From assembly GCA_964573715.1 (NCBI GenBank), contig CAZNKR010000019.1:1-35921 (forward strand): a stretch of 35,921 nt of DNA. The letters are read 5' to 3'. The translations under genes were made by a program, and so were the position numbers. Positions 17,895-26,616 of the stretch are shown piece by piece; within the stretch, counting starts at the first letter, position 1; every line of letters begins with the position of its first letter. The notes under the pieces are model-generated. The model had not been told where the DNA came from. It ran no database searches and saw nothing but the letters and a program-made list of their open reading frames with translations. Source of the stretch: SVEL01 sp964573715. GTDB taxonomy: Bacteria; Bacillota; Clostridia; Lachnospirales; Lachnospiraceae.

Positions 17895-19217
17895 CTAAAA
17901 TAATTTAAAAATGTCTTGGAATAATATATACACCGCAAATATCATAAGAAGTATCATACCTGCAAGATGAAAATATTCTTCGTGTTTTACTGGTTTTCTA
18001 AATATTGCTTCTATTACCTGAAATAAGAATCTTCCTCCATCTAGACCTGGTATTGGAAGTAAATTCATTACACCAAGATTTGCAGATAATAGCATTGTAA
18101 GATTAGCGATATTTAAAAATACATATAATACGCCATCGCTCTTACTCTCCTGATAAACAGTATCTACATAATCAACAATTCCTACTGGTCCTGAGAAATC
18201 CTTTACAGTTACCTGTCCGGTAAATAACATTCCTAAGCTTTTAAATACTGTGCTTATTTGATATCCAATCTCATGGGATGAATATTTTAAAACTCCTATT
18301 GCATCTGTTTTTACTCTGCCTGTATTATATGAAAATCCAAGTGAATATCCACCACTTGATAATACTGGTGTTACAGTAAGGTCAATTTCTTTTCCGTCTC
18401 TATTTAAAACAATACTAACTTCATCTTTTCCAAATGGATGAGATGATAAGTATGCATTAAATTCATTAACATTTGCAAACTTCGTTCCATCAATAGATAC
18501 AACAATATCGTCGACTTTAGCTCCTGCTTTTTCTAATGGTCCATCCTTTGTAACAGCAATAATTTTTGCATCACTACCTTCAAGTGAATAAGTAAATCCT
18601 AAAACATATTTTTCAACATATTTTGGTGAAAGAGTAGCTTCATATTCTTTTCCATCTCTTTCATACTTAATGGTTATATCCTCTTTGGTTAAGGGATGAA
18701 CAAATTCTTCAAGAAAAATCTGTCTTGAAATTTCAATATTTGTTCCATTAAATTCTGTTATTATATCCCCTGTTCTAAGTCCAGCTTCATATGCTGCTGA
18801 TCCATTTTCTATATCTATTATTTCCGGCTTATCATATCCAACTACTCCAATAACAACAATTGCAAGCACAAAAGCTAGCACGAAATTAAAGATTGGTCCT
18901 GCAAGTACAATTGACATACGTGCCCATACAGACTTACTTTCAAAGGATCTTGATAAATCCTCTGTAGCCGCCTCATCCTCTGTTAAGGCATCCTTGTTTA
19001 GCATCTGACATGCTCCACCAAAAGGAATTATTTTAAAGGAATATCTCGTTTCACCTTTAATAAATGAAAACAATCTTGGTCCAAAACCAATTGAAAATTC
19101 AATAACCTTAACCTTATTTTTCTTAGCTAAGAGAAAATGACCAAATTCATGAATAAAAACCAAAATACTAAATACTATAACTGCCATTAATATACTCAAA
19201 TTACCACCTGCTTCCAA
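17895..19217 (-). CDS. rseP: Site-2 metalloprotease RseP/RasP
   Basis: Membrane-embedded zinc protease that cuts anti-sigma factors and leftover signal peptides within the membrane. The 440-residue protein has HEFGH at 23-27 in the first helix, two PDZ-like domains (about 125-205 and 210-290), and the third zinc-ligand motif in NLLPIPGLDGGRF near 390, followed by the final helix. The ATG at 19217 overlaps the end of dxr by 17 bases. A TTG at 19199, with GGTGG close ahead, would give the more typical N-terminus MSILMAVIVF and may be the real start. Confidence 0.96.
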   Translation of the reverse strand: MEAGGNLSILMAVIVFSILVFIHEFGHFLLAKKNKVKVIEFSIGFGPRLFSFIKGETRYSFKIIPFGGACQMLNKDALTEDEAATEDLSRSFESKSVWARMSIVLAGPIFNFVLAFVLAIVVIGVVGYDKPEIIDIENGSAAYEAGLRTGDIITEFNGTNIEISRQIFLEEFVHPLTKEDITIKYERDGKEYEATLSPKYVEKYVLGFTYSLEGSDAKIIAVTKDGPLEKAGAKVDDIVVSIDGTKFANVNEFNAYLSSHPFGKDEVSIVLNRDGKEIDLTVTPVLSSGGYSLGFSYNTGRVKTDAIGVLKYSSHEIGYQISTVFKSLGMLFTGQVTVKDFSGPVGIVDYVDTVYQESKSDGVLYVFLNIANLTMLLSANLGVMNLLPIPGLDGGRFLFQVIEAIFRKPVKHEEYFHLAGMILLMIFAVYILFQDIFKLF

Positions 19218-20346
19218 TAAATTCGTAAGTCTCTGCTTCTACCTGCAATATCTCATCAAAAGATGGATTAGGTATTACTTTATGATGTTTCATTGACTCT
19301 TCAATAATCATCGGGATATCCAAAAATCCTATCTTTTTATCTAAAAACTTAGCAACAGCCAGCTCGTTTGCTGCGTTAAATACTGTTGGAAGTGATCCTC
19401 CCGTATTTCCTGCTTCATAAGCAAGTCTTAGTCCTGGAAAATTCGTCATATCTGGTTCGTAAAAGTCAATACTTCTTAATGTTTTAAAGTCCACTCTTTC
19501 TTTACTGAAATTCCTTCTTTGAGGATAAAACAAAGCATAAGATATAGGGAGTCTCATATCAGGTGTTCCAAGTTGTGCAATTATTCCACCATCCTCAAAC
19601 TCAACCATAGAGTGAATAAGACTTTGAGGCTGTACAACCACTTCTACTTGATGGTATTTTACACCAAATAACCATTTTGCTTCCATAACTTCTAATCCTT
19701 TATTCACCATTGTGGCAGAATCGATGGTTATTTTTCTACCCATCTTCCAGTTTGGATGCTTTAAGGCATCCTCAACCTGAACATCTTTCATCTGACTTAG
19801 AGTTTTTCCTCTAAACGGTCCTCCAGAAGCAGTTAAAAGTAATCTCTCTATTTTATTATTATTTTCACCATTAATACATTGAAATATCGCACTATGTTCA
19901 CTATCAACTGGTAATATTTTTACATTATATTCCTTTGCTAATGAAATAATGATATGTCCTGCTGTTACAAGTGTTTCTTTATTTGCCAATGCAATATCTT
20001 TTTTTGCTTTTATTGCCTCAATAGTTGGTCTTATTCCAATCATACCAACAACTGCAGTTACAACTATATCTGCTTCTTTAACAGTGGCACATTCAATAAG
20101 ACCATCCATACCACAAACAACCTTCGTTGATGTATCTGCAATCATATCTGACAAATTCTTTGCTGCCTTTTCATCAAATACACATACTAGCTTAGGTTTA
20201 AATTCACGTATTTGTTCATTTAATGCTTTAATATTACTTCCAGCAGCTATTGCTACCACAGATAAATCCTGTGGATTTTGACGTACGATATCAAGTGTTT
20301 GGGTACCAATAGAACCTGTGGAACCCAATATAGAAATATATTTCAT
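19201..20346 (-). CDS. dxr: 1-deoxy-D-xylulose 5-phosphate reductoisomerase
   Basis: Makes MEP from DXP with NADPH, the committed step of the MEP pathway. The 381-residue protein has the nucleotide-binding start GSTGSIGTQTLDIV (8-21), ALANKETLV, the metal and substrate region PVDSEHSAIFQC, LTASGGPFRG, and the conserved KMGRKITIDSATMVNKGLEVMEA stretch. Length and motifs are normal. It starts 15 bases after cdsA and overlaps rseP. Confidence 0.98.
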   Translation of the reverse strand: MKYISILGSTGSIGTQTLDIVRQNPQDLSVVAIAAGSNIKALNEQIREFKPKLVCVFDEKAAKNLSDMIADTSTKVVCGMDGLIECATVKEADIVVTAVVGMIGIRPTIEAIKAKKDIALANKETLVTAGHIIISLAKEYNVKILPVDSEHSAIFQCINGENNNKIERLLLTASGGPFRGKTLSQMKDVQVEDALKHPNWKMGRKITIDSATMVNKGLEVMEAKWLFGVKYHQVEVVVQPQSLIHSMVEFEDGGIIAQLGTPDMRLPISYALFYPQRRNFSKERVDFKTLRSIDFYEPDMTNFPGLRLAYEAGNTGGSLPTVFNAANELAVAKFLDKKIGFLDIPMIIEESMKHHKVIPNPSFDEILQVEAETYEFIGSRW

Positions 20347-20361
20347 AAGCTTTTCCTTTAA

Positions 20362-21189
20362 TTAAAATGCGATTAATAAAATGTAATAAATAACAGGTGC
20401 GATAAAGATAACACTATCAAATCTATCCATTATACCACCATGACCTGGTATAAGTTTTCCATAGTCTTTAACATCATAATTTCTCTTTATTGCTGACGCA
20501 CTAAGGTCACCCACCATAGAAACCAAACCTGCAATACCACAAAGTAATGCGAAGGTTAACTCTGGATTATTTACAGTTTCAAGATGTGGTCCAATAATAG
20601 CACCAAAAGCTGCTCCAATAAGTGCTGCTCCAACTACACCACCAATTGCTCCCTCTATTGACTTTTTAGGACTAAGTATAGGTGCCATCTTATGTTTTCC
20701 ACATGTTACACCTGTAAGATATGCGCAAGTGTCACATATCCAAGAACCTATAAATAAAAGCCAGTACGTAAATATTCCATCTTCTGTCATACGAATAAGA
20801 TACATAAACGACAAAAGCATAACTACATAAACAAATCCAAATACACACATTGTTATTTCTTCTGTTTTAAATTTAGGAAAAGAAAAAACATATGTAGCTA
20901 AAATAACCAAGATAAAACCTATTAGTACAACTAATGAATATTTTGTACCATAGAATCTAATTAATCCATAATAAATAACTGTTGCAACGTATCCAAAAAT
21001 GCCTAAAATACTTTTATGAATACCAACAACTCGGTATATCTCAAATAACCCTATTAGAGAAATAATTGAAACTAACGCAAATAAAACGTCTCCCCCAAGT
21101 ATTCCTGTTGCAACTATAATTAATAACAAGCATATTCCACTAATTAGTCTTGTTAAAAATGATTTGTTAAGTAAATTGTTTATTGCCAT
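20362..21189 (-). CDS. cdsA: Phosphatidate cytidylyltransferase
   Basis: Integral membrane enzyme that makes CDP-diacylglycerol from phosphatidate and CTP for phospholipid synthesis. The 275-residue sequence is almost all hydrophobic segments (seven or eight helices). The C-terminal CdsA signature is complete: SAIKRNYDVKDYGKLIPGHG followed by GIMDRFDS. The ATG overlaps the uppS stop by one base (TAATG), so translation is coupled. Confidence 0.97.
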   Translation of the reverse strand: MAINNLLNKSFLTRLISGICLLLIIVATGILGGDVLFALVSIISLIGLFEIYRVVGIHKSILGIFGYVATVIYYGLIRFYGTKYSLVVLIGFILVILATYVFSFPKFKTEEITMCVFGFVYVVMLLSFMYLIRMTEDGIFTYWLLFIGSWICDTCAYLTGVTCGKHKMAPILSPKKSIEGAIGGVVGAALIGAAFGAIIGPHLETVNNPELTFALLCGIAGLVSMVGDLSASAIKRNYDVKDYGKLIPGHGGIMDRFDSVIFIAPVIYYILLIAF

Positions 21190-21938
21190 TATGCTTCCTC
21201 CTGATTTGGACTAACCTTTCCAAATCTTCTCTCTCGTTTATTATATCCTATAACAGCCTTAATTAGTTCATCTTTATCAAAATCCGGCCATAGGCAATCT
21301 GTAAAATAGAATTCAGTATAAGCAAGCTGCCATAGCAAAAAGTTGGATAATCTCTGCTCCCCGCTAGTACGAATAAGCAAATCCGGATTAGGAATATCAA
21401 ATGTATCCAAATATCCTTCATAAGTACTTTCAGTAATATCACTAACTTCAATCTTACCTTCTTTAATATCACTTGCAAGTGTTCTTATTGCTCTAGTCAT
21501 TTCATCTCTGCTTCCATAATTAATAGCAATAGTAAAATTAAGCCCTGTATTATCTTTAGTAGCTTCTTCGAGATTGGCTATATTACTTGCAAGCTTTGTA
21601 TCAAGCTTTGATTTATCACCAATAACTCTAACTCTCATATTATTCTTTGTAGATCTTTCAATACTATCCACAAGATAATCATTTAGAAGCTTCATAAGTG
21701 CAGTTACTTCACTTTCAGGTCTATTCCAATTTTCTGTTGAAAAGGCATACACTGTTAAATACTTTATACCAATATTAAATGCGTCTTCACATATTTGCTC
21801 AACTGCCATTGCACCCTTTTTATGTCCATAGTTTCTAGGCATCATACGTTTTTTTGCCCATCTACCATTACCATCTAGAATAATTGCAACATGGTTTGGG
21901 ATGCTTAGTTTATCCAAATCTACTTTGATTTTTGCCAT
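21189..21938 (-). CDS. uppS: Isoprenyl (undecaprenyl) diphosphate synthase
   Basis: Cis-prenyltransferase that builds the C55 lipid carrier for cell-wall synthesis. From the ATG at 21938 it has 249 residues. The catalytic Asp is at 22 in ILDGNGRWAK; the FAFS-like region TVYAFSTENWNRP and the C-terminal RTSGEQRLSNFLLWQ, which holds the diphosphate-binding arginines, are all present. I chose this ATG because GGAGG lies six bases ahead; an ATG five codons upstream would place GGAGG inside the gene. The gene follows a strong terminator after frr. Confidence 0.97.
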   Translation of the reverse strand: MAKIKVDLDKLSIPNHVAIILDGNGRWAKKRMMPRNYGHKKGAMAVEQICEDAFNIGIKYLTVYAFSTENWNRPESEVTALMKLLNDYLVDSIERSTKNNMRVRVIGDKSKLDTKLASNIANLEEATKDNTGLNFTIAINYGSRDEMTRAIRTLASDIKEGKIEVSDITESTYEGYLDTFDIPNPDLLIRTSGEQRLSNFLLWQLAYTEFYFTDCLWPDFDKDELIKAVIGYNKRERRFGKVSPNQEEA

Positions 21939-21965
21939 TACTTCCTCCAACATTATTAAAATTGT

Positions 21966-21993
21966 AAAAAAGAGGACTAATATCGTCCTCTTT
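21966..21993 (-). terminator. Intrinsic terminator between frr and uppS
   Basis: Minus strand: AAAGAGGAC, 7-base loop, GTCCTCTTT, running into six Ts. A perfect 9-bp stem, ten bases past the frr stop. It should end or attenuate transcription in the middle of the pyrH-polC run. Confidence 0.88.
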
Positions 21994-22003
21994 AATATTT
22001 CAA

Positions 22004-22558
22004 TTATACAGTAAGGATTTCTTTAGACTTATCTTCAATAGCCTTGTCAACTAAATCAATATACTTATCTGTAAGCTTTTGAACTTCATCTTCTAATATT
22101 TTATTTTCATCATCAGAAATTTCATTAGCCTTGTTTTGTTTCTTAAATAAATCATTGGCATCTCTTCTTACATTTCTAACTGCAACTTTTGCATTTTCGC
22201 CTTTTTTCTTTACGTCCTTAACTAGTTCTTTTCTTCTTTCCTCAGTAAGTTCTGGGAAAACAAGTCTTACAACTTTACCATCGTTACTAGGTGTTAATCC
22301 TAAATCTGAATTATTAATTGTTTTTTCGATTTCTTTTATAAGGCTTGACTCCCATGGCTGAATCTGAATCATTCTTGCTTCTGGTACTGAAATATTAGCC
22401 ACCTGCTGGAATGGTGTTGGTGTTCCATAATAATCAACCTTTAATTTATCTAATATATGTGGGTTTGCTCTACCTGCTCTAATTGTAGAATAATCATTCA
22501 TCAAAGCATCAAGTGTTTTGTCCATTTTTTCTTCGAATTCTAATAATCTCTCGTCCAT
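22004..22558 (-). CDS. frr: Ribosome recycling factor
   Basis: Splits the post-termination ribosome together with EF-G. From the ATG at 22558 it is 184 residues, the normal length, with the family core YSTIRAGRANPHILDKLKVD, VPEARMIQIQPWE, and LTEERRKELVKDVKKKGE. The frame is open for nine more codons upstream, but AAAGGAA lies seven bases ahead of the chosen ATG and the extension would overlap pyrH. It follows pyrH by 19 bases. Confidence 0.98.
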   Translation of the reverse strand: MDERLLEFEEKMDKTLDALMNDYSTIRAGRANPHILDKLKVDYYGTPTPFQQVANISVPEARMIQIQPWESSLIKEIEKTINNSDLGLTPSNDGKVVRLVFPELTEERRKELVKDVKKKGENAKVAVRNVRRDANDLFKKQNKANEISDDENKILEDEVQKLTDKYIDLVDKAIEDKSKEILTV

Positions 22559-22577
22559 CTTTAAATTCCTTTCAATA

Positions 22578-23285
22578 TTACTCAACTGTTATTTTTGTTC
22601 CTGTAAACTTACCTGTAACGGTATTGATAATGCTGTTTTCTTCATTTAAGCCAAATATGAGCATTGGCATCTTGTTTTCCATAGCAAGAACTGAAGCAGC
22701 TAAATCAATTACACCTAACTTTTTATCAATAACTTCACTAATAGGTATTTCTGAAAACTTCTTTGCATTTGGATTCTTTGCTGGGTCAGAATCGTATACA
22801 CCATCTATAGATTTAGCTGATAATACAATATCTGCCTCAATTTCAACTGCACGAAGTACTGTTCCCATATCTGTTGAAAAATATGGATGACCAATTCCAC
22901 CGGCAAAAAATACTACCATGCCTTTATCAAAGTACTTATTGGCTCTATCCTTTGAGAAAAGCTTTGTAAAAGAACCACATTCAAATGGTGTTAGAACCTG
23001 TGTCATCATTCCCTCTGTACGGAAAATTTCAGATACATAAATACAATTCATAACAGTTGCTAACATACCTATAGCATCCGCCTTTGTTCTATCTATCTTT
23101 TCACTTGTTCTACCTCTCCAAAAGTTACCACCACCAATAACAATACCAACTTCTATACCACTATTAACAAGTTCCTTTACTTGTTTAGCTACTCCAACTA
23201 CTGTAGCTTCATCAAATCCTGTCTTTTTGTCACCAGCAAGTGCTTCACCACTTAATTTAAGTAAAACTCTTTTATATCTATCCAT
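22578..23285 (-). CDS. pyrH: UMP kinase
   Basis: Hexameric bacterial UMP kinase (amino acid kinase fold) that makes UDP from UMP. The 235-residue protein begins RVLLKLSGEALAG, has GIVIGGGNFWRGR, DAIGMLATVMNCIYV and the C-terminal DLAASVLAMENKMPMLIFGL. It follows the bactofilin gene by 15 bases, rather than tsf as in the common arrangement. Confidence 0.98.
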   Translation of the reverse strand: MDRYKRVLLKLSGEALAGDKKTGFDEATVVGVAKQVKELVNSGIEVGIVIGGGNFWRGRTSEKIDRTKADAIGMLATVMNCIYVSEIFRTEGMMTQVLTPFECGSFTKLFSKDRANKYFDKGMVVFFAGGIGHPYFSTDMGTVLRAVEIEADIVLSAKSIDGVYDSDPAKNPNAKKFSEIPISEVIDKKLGVIDLAASVLAMENKMPMLIFGLNEENSIINTVTGKFTGTKITVE

Positions 23286-23300
23286 CGTTGTGCCTTTCTA

Positions 23301-24311
23301 TTATTTATTGCCAAATGTATCTTCAAATAATGATTTGTAATCTATCTCTGCGTAGCACTGAGAACAAAAGCCTTCTATTGCTGCTCCGTTATTTATCTGA
23401 ACTGATCTAGATTTAATATTGCCCTGAATAACTGCAGTTCCATCTATAATAACAGGACCATGGACATCAACGTCTCCCTTTATTGCTCCACCAATAACAG
23501 CTGATGTTGCATAAATATTTCCTATAATTACGGAACCATTAGCAACTTTTACAGCACCATCAGAATTAATGTCACCTTCAACCTTTGCATTATTTGCAAA
23601 AATCTCTTTAGCCTGAGATGTTCCTTTAATCTGACCTGTAATTACAAGCTTGCCCTTACATGAAATATCTCCATTGATTTTTCCATATACATTAATGGAT
23701 CCTGAAGAAGAAATACTACCTGTTAAAGTTGTTCCTTTTGTTATCTCTGTTACTTCATCACTAGCAATGTCATCTTCATCAAGTGTATTTACCATAGTTT
23801 CTTCATCATCAAATGTATTTACATCATCTATAGATGTTTCAATATCTTTATCTGTTTCCATATCATCGTTTATATCCACAGCATCTGTTATTTCTATATC
23901 ATTAATAACTTCATCTGCATCCTTTTCCTTTGTCTCTATTACTTCTTCTACATCCTTCATAGTATCCTTTAATGAAGCTTGATTCTTTGAATCCTTTTTA
24001 GGTTCTTTCACTATTTTTTCCTCCAATGTTGTTTCATTCTTCTTAGTTGTAGAATCATTTGTAGACTCTGAAATTGCACTCTCCAAATCAAAATCATCTA
24101 ATGCCATTTCCTCGTCCACTGCATCAAGAACACTATTGATTTTATCTAAGTCTAAACTATCCATATCATCAAATGTATTCACCATACCTGTGTCTGCTGA
24201 TTCGTCTGAGTTTTTGTTTGTAGCATTTTGAGTCTCTTCAACTGGATCCTCTGCTACTAATTCATTAACAGCCTGTGCTAAATCATCTTTAAATTCTTTT
24301 AAAAAGCTCAT
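23301..24311 (-). CDS. Bactofilin family protein with long acidic N-terminal region
   Basis: Polymer-forming cytoskeletal protein. From the ATG at 24311 (GGAGG five bases ahead; an ATG four codons upstream is also open) it is 336 residues. Residues 1-190 are low-complexity, Asp/Glu/Thr/Ser-rich and probably disordered, with the short motif VNTFDD twice and a related VNTLDE. Residues about 195-315 form the bactofilin (DUF583) beta-helix, with repeating turns such as GSISSSGSINVYGKINGDIS and GNIYATSAVIGGAIKGDVDV. The C-terminal tail has a CSQC pair. It sits between a deacetylase and pyrH. Bactofilins often guide cell-wall enzymes; that link here is inference. Confidence 0.93.
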   Translation of the reverse strand: MSFLKEFKDDLAQAVNELVAEDPVEETQNATNKNSDESADTGMVNTFDDMDSLDLDKINSVLDAVDEEMALDDFDLESAISESTNDSTTKKNETTLEEKIVKEPKKDSKNQASLKDTMKDVEEVIETKEKDADEVINDIEITDAVDINDDMETDKDIETSIDDVNTFDDEETMVNTLDEDDIASDEVTEITKGTTLTGSISSSGSINVYGKINGDISCKGKLVITGQIKGTSQAKEIFANNAKVEGDINSDGAVKVANGSVIIGNIYATSAVIGGAIKGDVDVHGPVIIDGTAVIQGNIKSRSVQINNGAAIEGFCSQCYAEIDYKSLFEDTFGNK

Positions 24312-24323
24312 ATAAACCTCCAT

Positions 24324-25364
24324 TTATTCATTTCTAATCTGCTGTATAGCAGTAACACTATCATCAATAGCTTTTATCGTAAAGCCTTCTGTCTGAAGTC
24401 TTTCAATGATTTTAGGCAGAGCCTCAACTGTAGTAGTTTTTGAAGCCGGGTCATGCATTAGAACAATCGCTGTATTCATTTTATATATATCCTTGAAAAT
24501 ATTGCTCATAATCTGATCCACAGAAACCATTGAACTTGACGCATCTCCACTTGATACATTCCAATCAAAATACTCGTAGTTTTTTTTATCTAAGTAATCA
24601 ATACATTCCTTAATGTCCATATCTATTAGGGAATTTGCGCTGCCACCAGGAAATCTATAATAAATGCTATCTATTCCTGTTGCATCAAATACCAAGCTAT
24701 GTATTTTTGTAACATCATCAATATATGAATCAATAGAAGAATAAACCAAGCTGTAGGAATGAGAATATGAATGAAATCCAATAGTATGACCTTCTTTTAC
24801 TATTCTTTGCATTCTTTCTATAGATGTAGCATCCTCTTGCCCTACCACAAAAAACGTTGCCTTAACCGAATACTGATTAAGAATATCTAAAATCTTATCG
24901 GTATTTTCACTAGGTCCATCATCAAATGTAAGACAAACTGTCTTTCCATATCCTGGAAGTGAAGGGTCTTCTGATGGTTTTATAGTGTTCTCTATAGCAT
25001 CAACTGATTCAGTTTTTCCTTCAACCGACTCAGTTTCTCCTTCTGTAGTATTTTCTTCTTGCCCATCATTAGATTCATCATTACCTAAGCTAAAAGCTTC
25101 TGTAGAAATATTATTTTTAACTTCAACAGCCTTTAAATGTACTTCTCCATAGCTATCTAGTACTGCTTCTATTTTGCCACTCTCTTTTAGTGAAAGCAAC
25201 CTGTCTAGCTGATTCTCTAAATTGTTTACTTTAAATGCCAAATAAATACAAATAATAATAGGAATAAGTATAAGTATAAATATCATTATTATAATTGCTT
25301 GTTTTATTCGATTTATGCGCTTACGTCTTGGTTCGATTACCTGATTATTAGGAAAATCAGTCAT
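24324..25364 (-). CDS. Membrane-anchored polysaccharide (peptidoglycan) deacetylase
   Basis: Carbohydrate esterase family 4 enzyme expected to remove acetyl groups from wall glycans outside the cell. The 346-residue protein has a basic cytoplasmic start, one membrane helix (about 22-44), a short coiled-coil-like stretch, an acidic linker with a repeated ESVEGKTESV-type unit (about 95-125), then the NodB domain. Motifs: TFDDGP (146-151), metal histidines in HSYSHS (198 and 202), RFPGG (237-241), DWN (267-269) and LMHD (302-305). All catalytic parts are present. The stop lies 12 bases before the bactofilin start, so the two are co-transcribed. The actual substrate is not shown by the sequence. 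Confidence 0.93.
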   Translation of the reverse strand: MTDFPNNQVIEPRRKRINRIKQAIIIMIFILILIPIIICIYLAFKVNNLENQLDRLLSLKESGKIEAVLDSYGEVHLKAVEVKNNISTEAFSLGNDESNDGQEENTTEGETESVEGKTESVDAIENTIKPSEDPSLPGYGKTVCLTFDDGPSENTDKILDILNQYSVKATFFVVGQEDATSIERMQRIVKEGHTIGFHSYSHSYSLVYSSIDSYIDDVTKIHSLVFDATGIDSIYYRFPGGSANSLIDMDIKECIDYLDKKNYEYFDWNVSSGDASSSMVSVDQIMSNIFKDIYKMNTAIVLMHDPASKTTTVEALPKIIERLQTEGFTIKAIDDSVTAIQQIRNE

Positions 25365-25424
25365 AAATTGAAACCCTTTCTATATAAACAAATATTTTTG
25401 TTTTTTTAAAGTGCATACATCATC

Positions 25425-25453
25425 ATTGTATCACATCATTTTCAATATTTAAA
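25425..25453 (-). promoter_or_regulatory. Candidate promoter of the deacetylase-bactofilin-pyrH run
   Basis: Minus strand: TTTAAA (25448-25453), 17-base spacer, TACAAT (25425-25430) with an extended -10 TGA ahead of it. The -35 is weak, the -10 good. It lies about 60 bases before the deacetylase start. Confidence 0.55.
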
Positions 25454-25461
25454 GATAATTT

Positions 25462-26616
25462 TTATTTTTCCCTAACAAGCCCATTCTCGTCAATTTCTAT
25501 ATTAACTGACATATCAACAATAGAAGTATATAAATTACTAGCTTCACTTCCTGTTACATCCACTGTTTTACTATATTGGCTTTTACATGGTATTAATGAT
25601 ACTGAAAGTGAATTATCCTCATTTACTAAAGCCGAAACAGCTACTGTATCTACTGCATAATTTTCAAATAAGAAATTACCCACACCATAAAATATGTATT
25701 TACCTTTATATATCTCTGCACCTTGCAATGTATGTGTATGACATCCAATTATCAAATCTGCCCCTGCATCTACATATCCATGTCCAACATTATACTGGTA
25801 ATCTTGAATTGTTGAATCTTTGTTTTCACCAAAATGAACCATAACTACTACAATATCTACACCTTCATTTTTAAGCTTGGTAATTTCGTCTTTTATCATT
25901 GAATATCTATCTGTACTCTCATAGGTTGTCATTTGTCCTGGCTTATCTGGATATGCATACCAATCCACTCTTGGGACTACTCTATTTGAAGCAAGCACTG
26001 CTATGGTTTTGCCATTTACTTCTTTTATATATGCTGATTTTGCCTCATCTAAATTATTTCCTGCGCCCACATAGCCAATTCCTACCTTATCTAATGAATT
26101 CATGGTATCAACAAGACCGCTTTCACCATAATCCATAGTATGATTATTTGCTAATGTTACAACATCTACGCCCATTTTATCTAAAATGTATTCTCTGTTT
26201 GTTGGATGTTTGTAATACCATAATTCATAATCAACCTTGTATGTATCATCAGCATCAGAAGAAACATATTCATGGTTAATACCAAATATGTCACTTTGCA
26301 AGAATAGTGTAGAAAGCTTTGTAGACAGAAAACCGTCAAGACCATTATTCTCATATGCTGCAACAATTCTATCATTTAAATCTACATCACCAACAAAAGC
26401 CAAAGTAACTGGTATGTACTCTGGCTTTGTTTCTTCTTCAGTTGTAAGAACCTCTGACATAACAGTAGTAGCATTTTGTGTTGTGCTACTACTGTTCATC
26501 TCATAGCTTGTATAATCCTCTTTAATATTTATAAATCTGGATGAAATAAAAATAATAAATATAATTGATAATAATATTGTTAATAGTACTGATGAAAGTA
26601 TATTAAATTTTTTCAT
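25462..26616 (-). CDS. CapA-family (PGA-synthesis-like) metallophosphatase-fold protein, membrane-anchored
   Basis: From the ATG at 26616 it is 384 residues: a membrane helix at about 6-26, a Thr/Ser/Glu-rich linker to about 68, then a CapA (PGA_cap) domain with the metallophosphoesterase-like motifs FVGDVDLND (75-82), NHE (114-116), TLANNHTMDYG (154-164), MVHFG and GCHTHTLQG (291-299), and YGVGNFLFEN. In Bacillus CapA acts in poly-gamma-glutamate capsule; no capB/C is here, so that role is not supported. The function is likely on envelope material outside the membrane. GGGGTGG ahead of this ATG favours it over a TTG five codons upstream. It overlaps the end of the GH13 gene by 14 bases. Confidence 0.9.
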   Translation of the reverse strand: MKKFNILSSVLLTILLSIIFIIFISSRFINIKEDYTSYEMNSSSTTQNATTVMSEVLTTEEETKPEYIPVTLAFVGDVDLNDRIVAAYENNGLDGFLSTKLSTLFLQSDIFGINHEYVSSDADDTYKVDYELWYYKHPTNREYILDKMGVDVVTLANNHTMDYGESGLVDTMNSLDKVGIGYVGAGNNLDEAKSAYIKEVNGKTIAVLASNRVVPRVDWYAYPDKPGQMTTYESTDRYSMIKDEITKLKNEGVDIVVVMVHFGENKDSTIQDYQYNVGHGYVDAGADLIIGCHTHTLQGAEIYKGKYIFYGVGNFLFENYAVDTVAVSALVNEDNSLSVSLIPCKSQYSKTVDVTGSEASNLYTSIVDMSVNIEIDENGLVREK

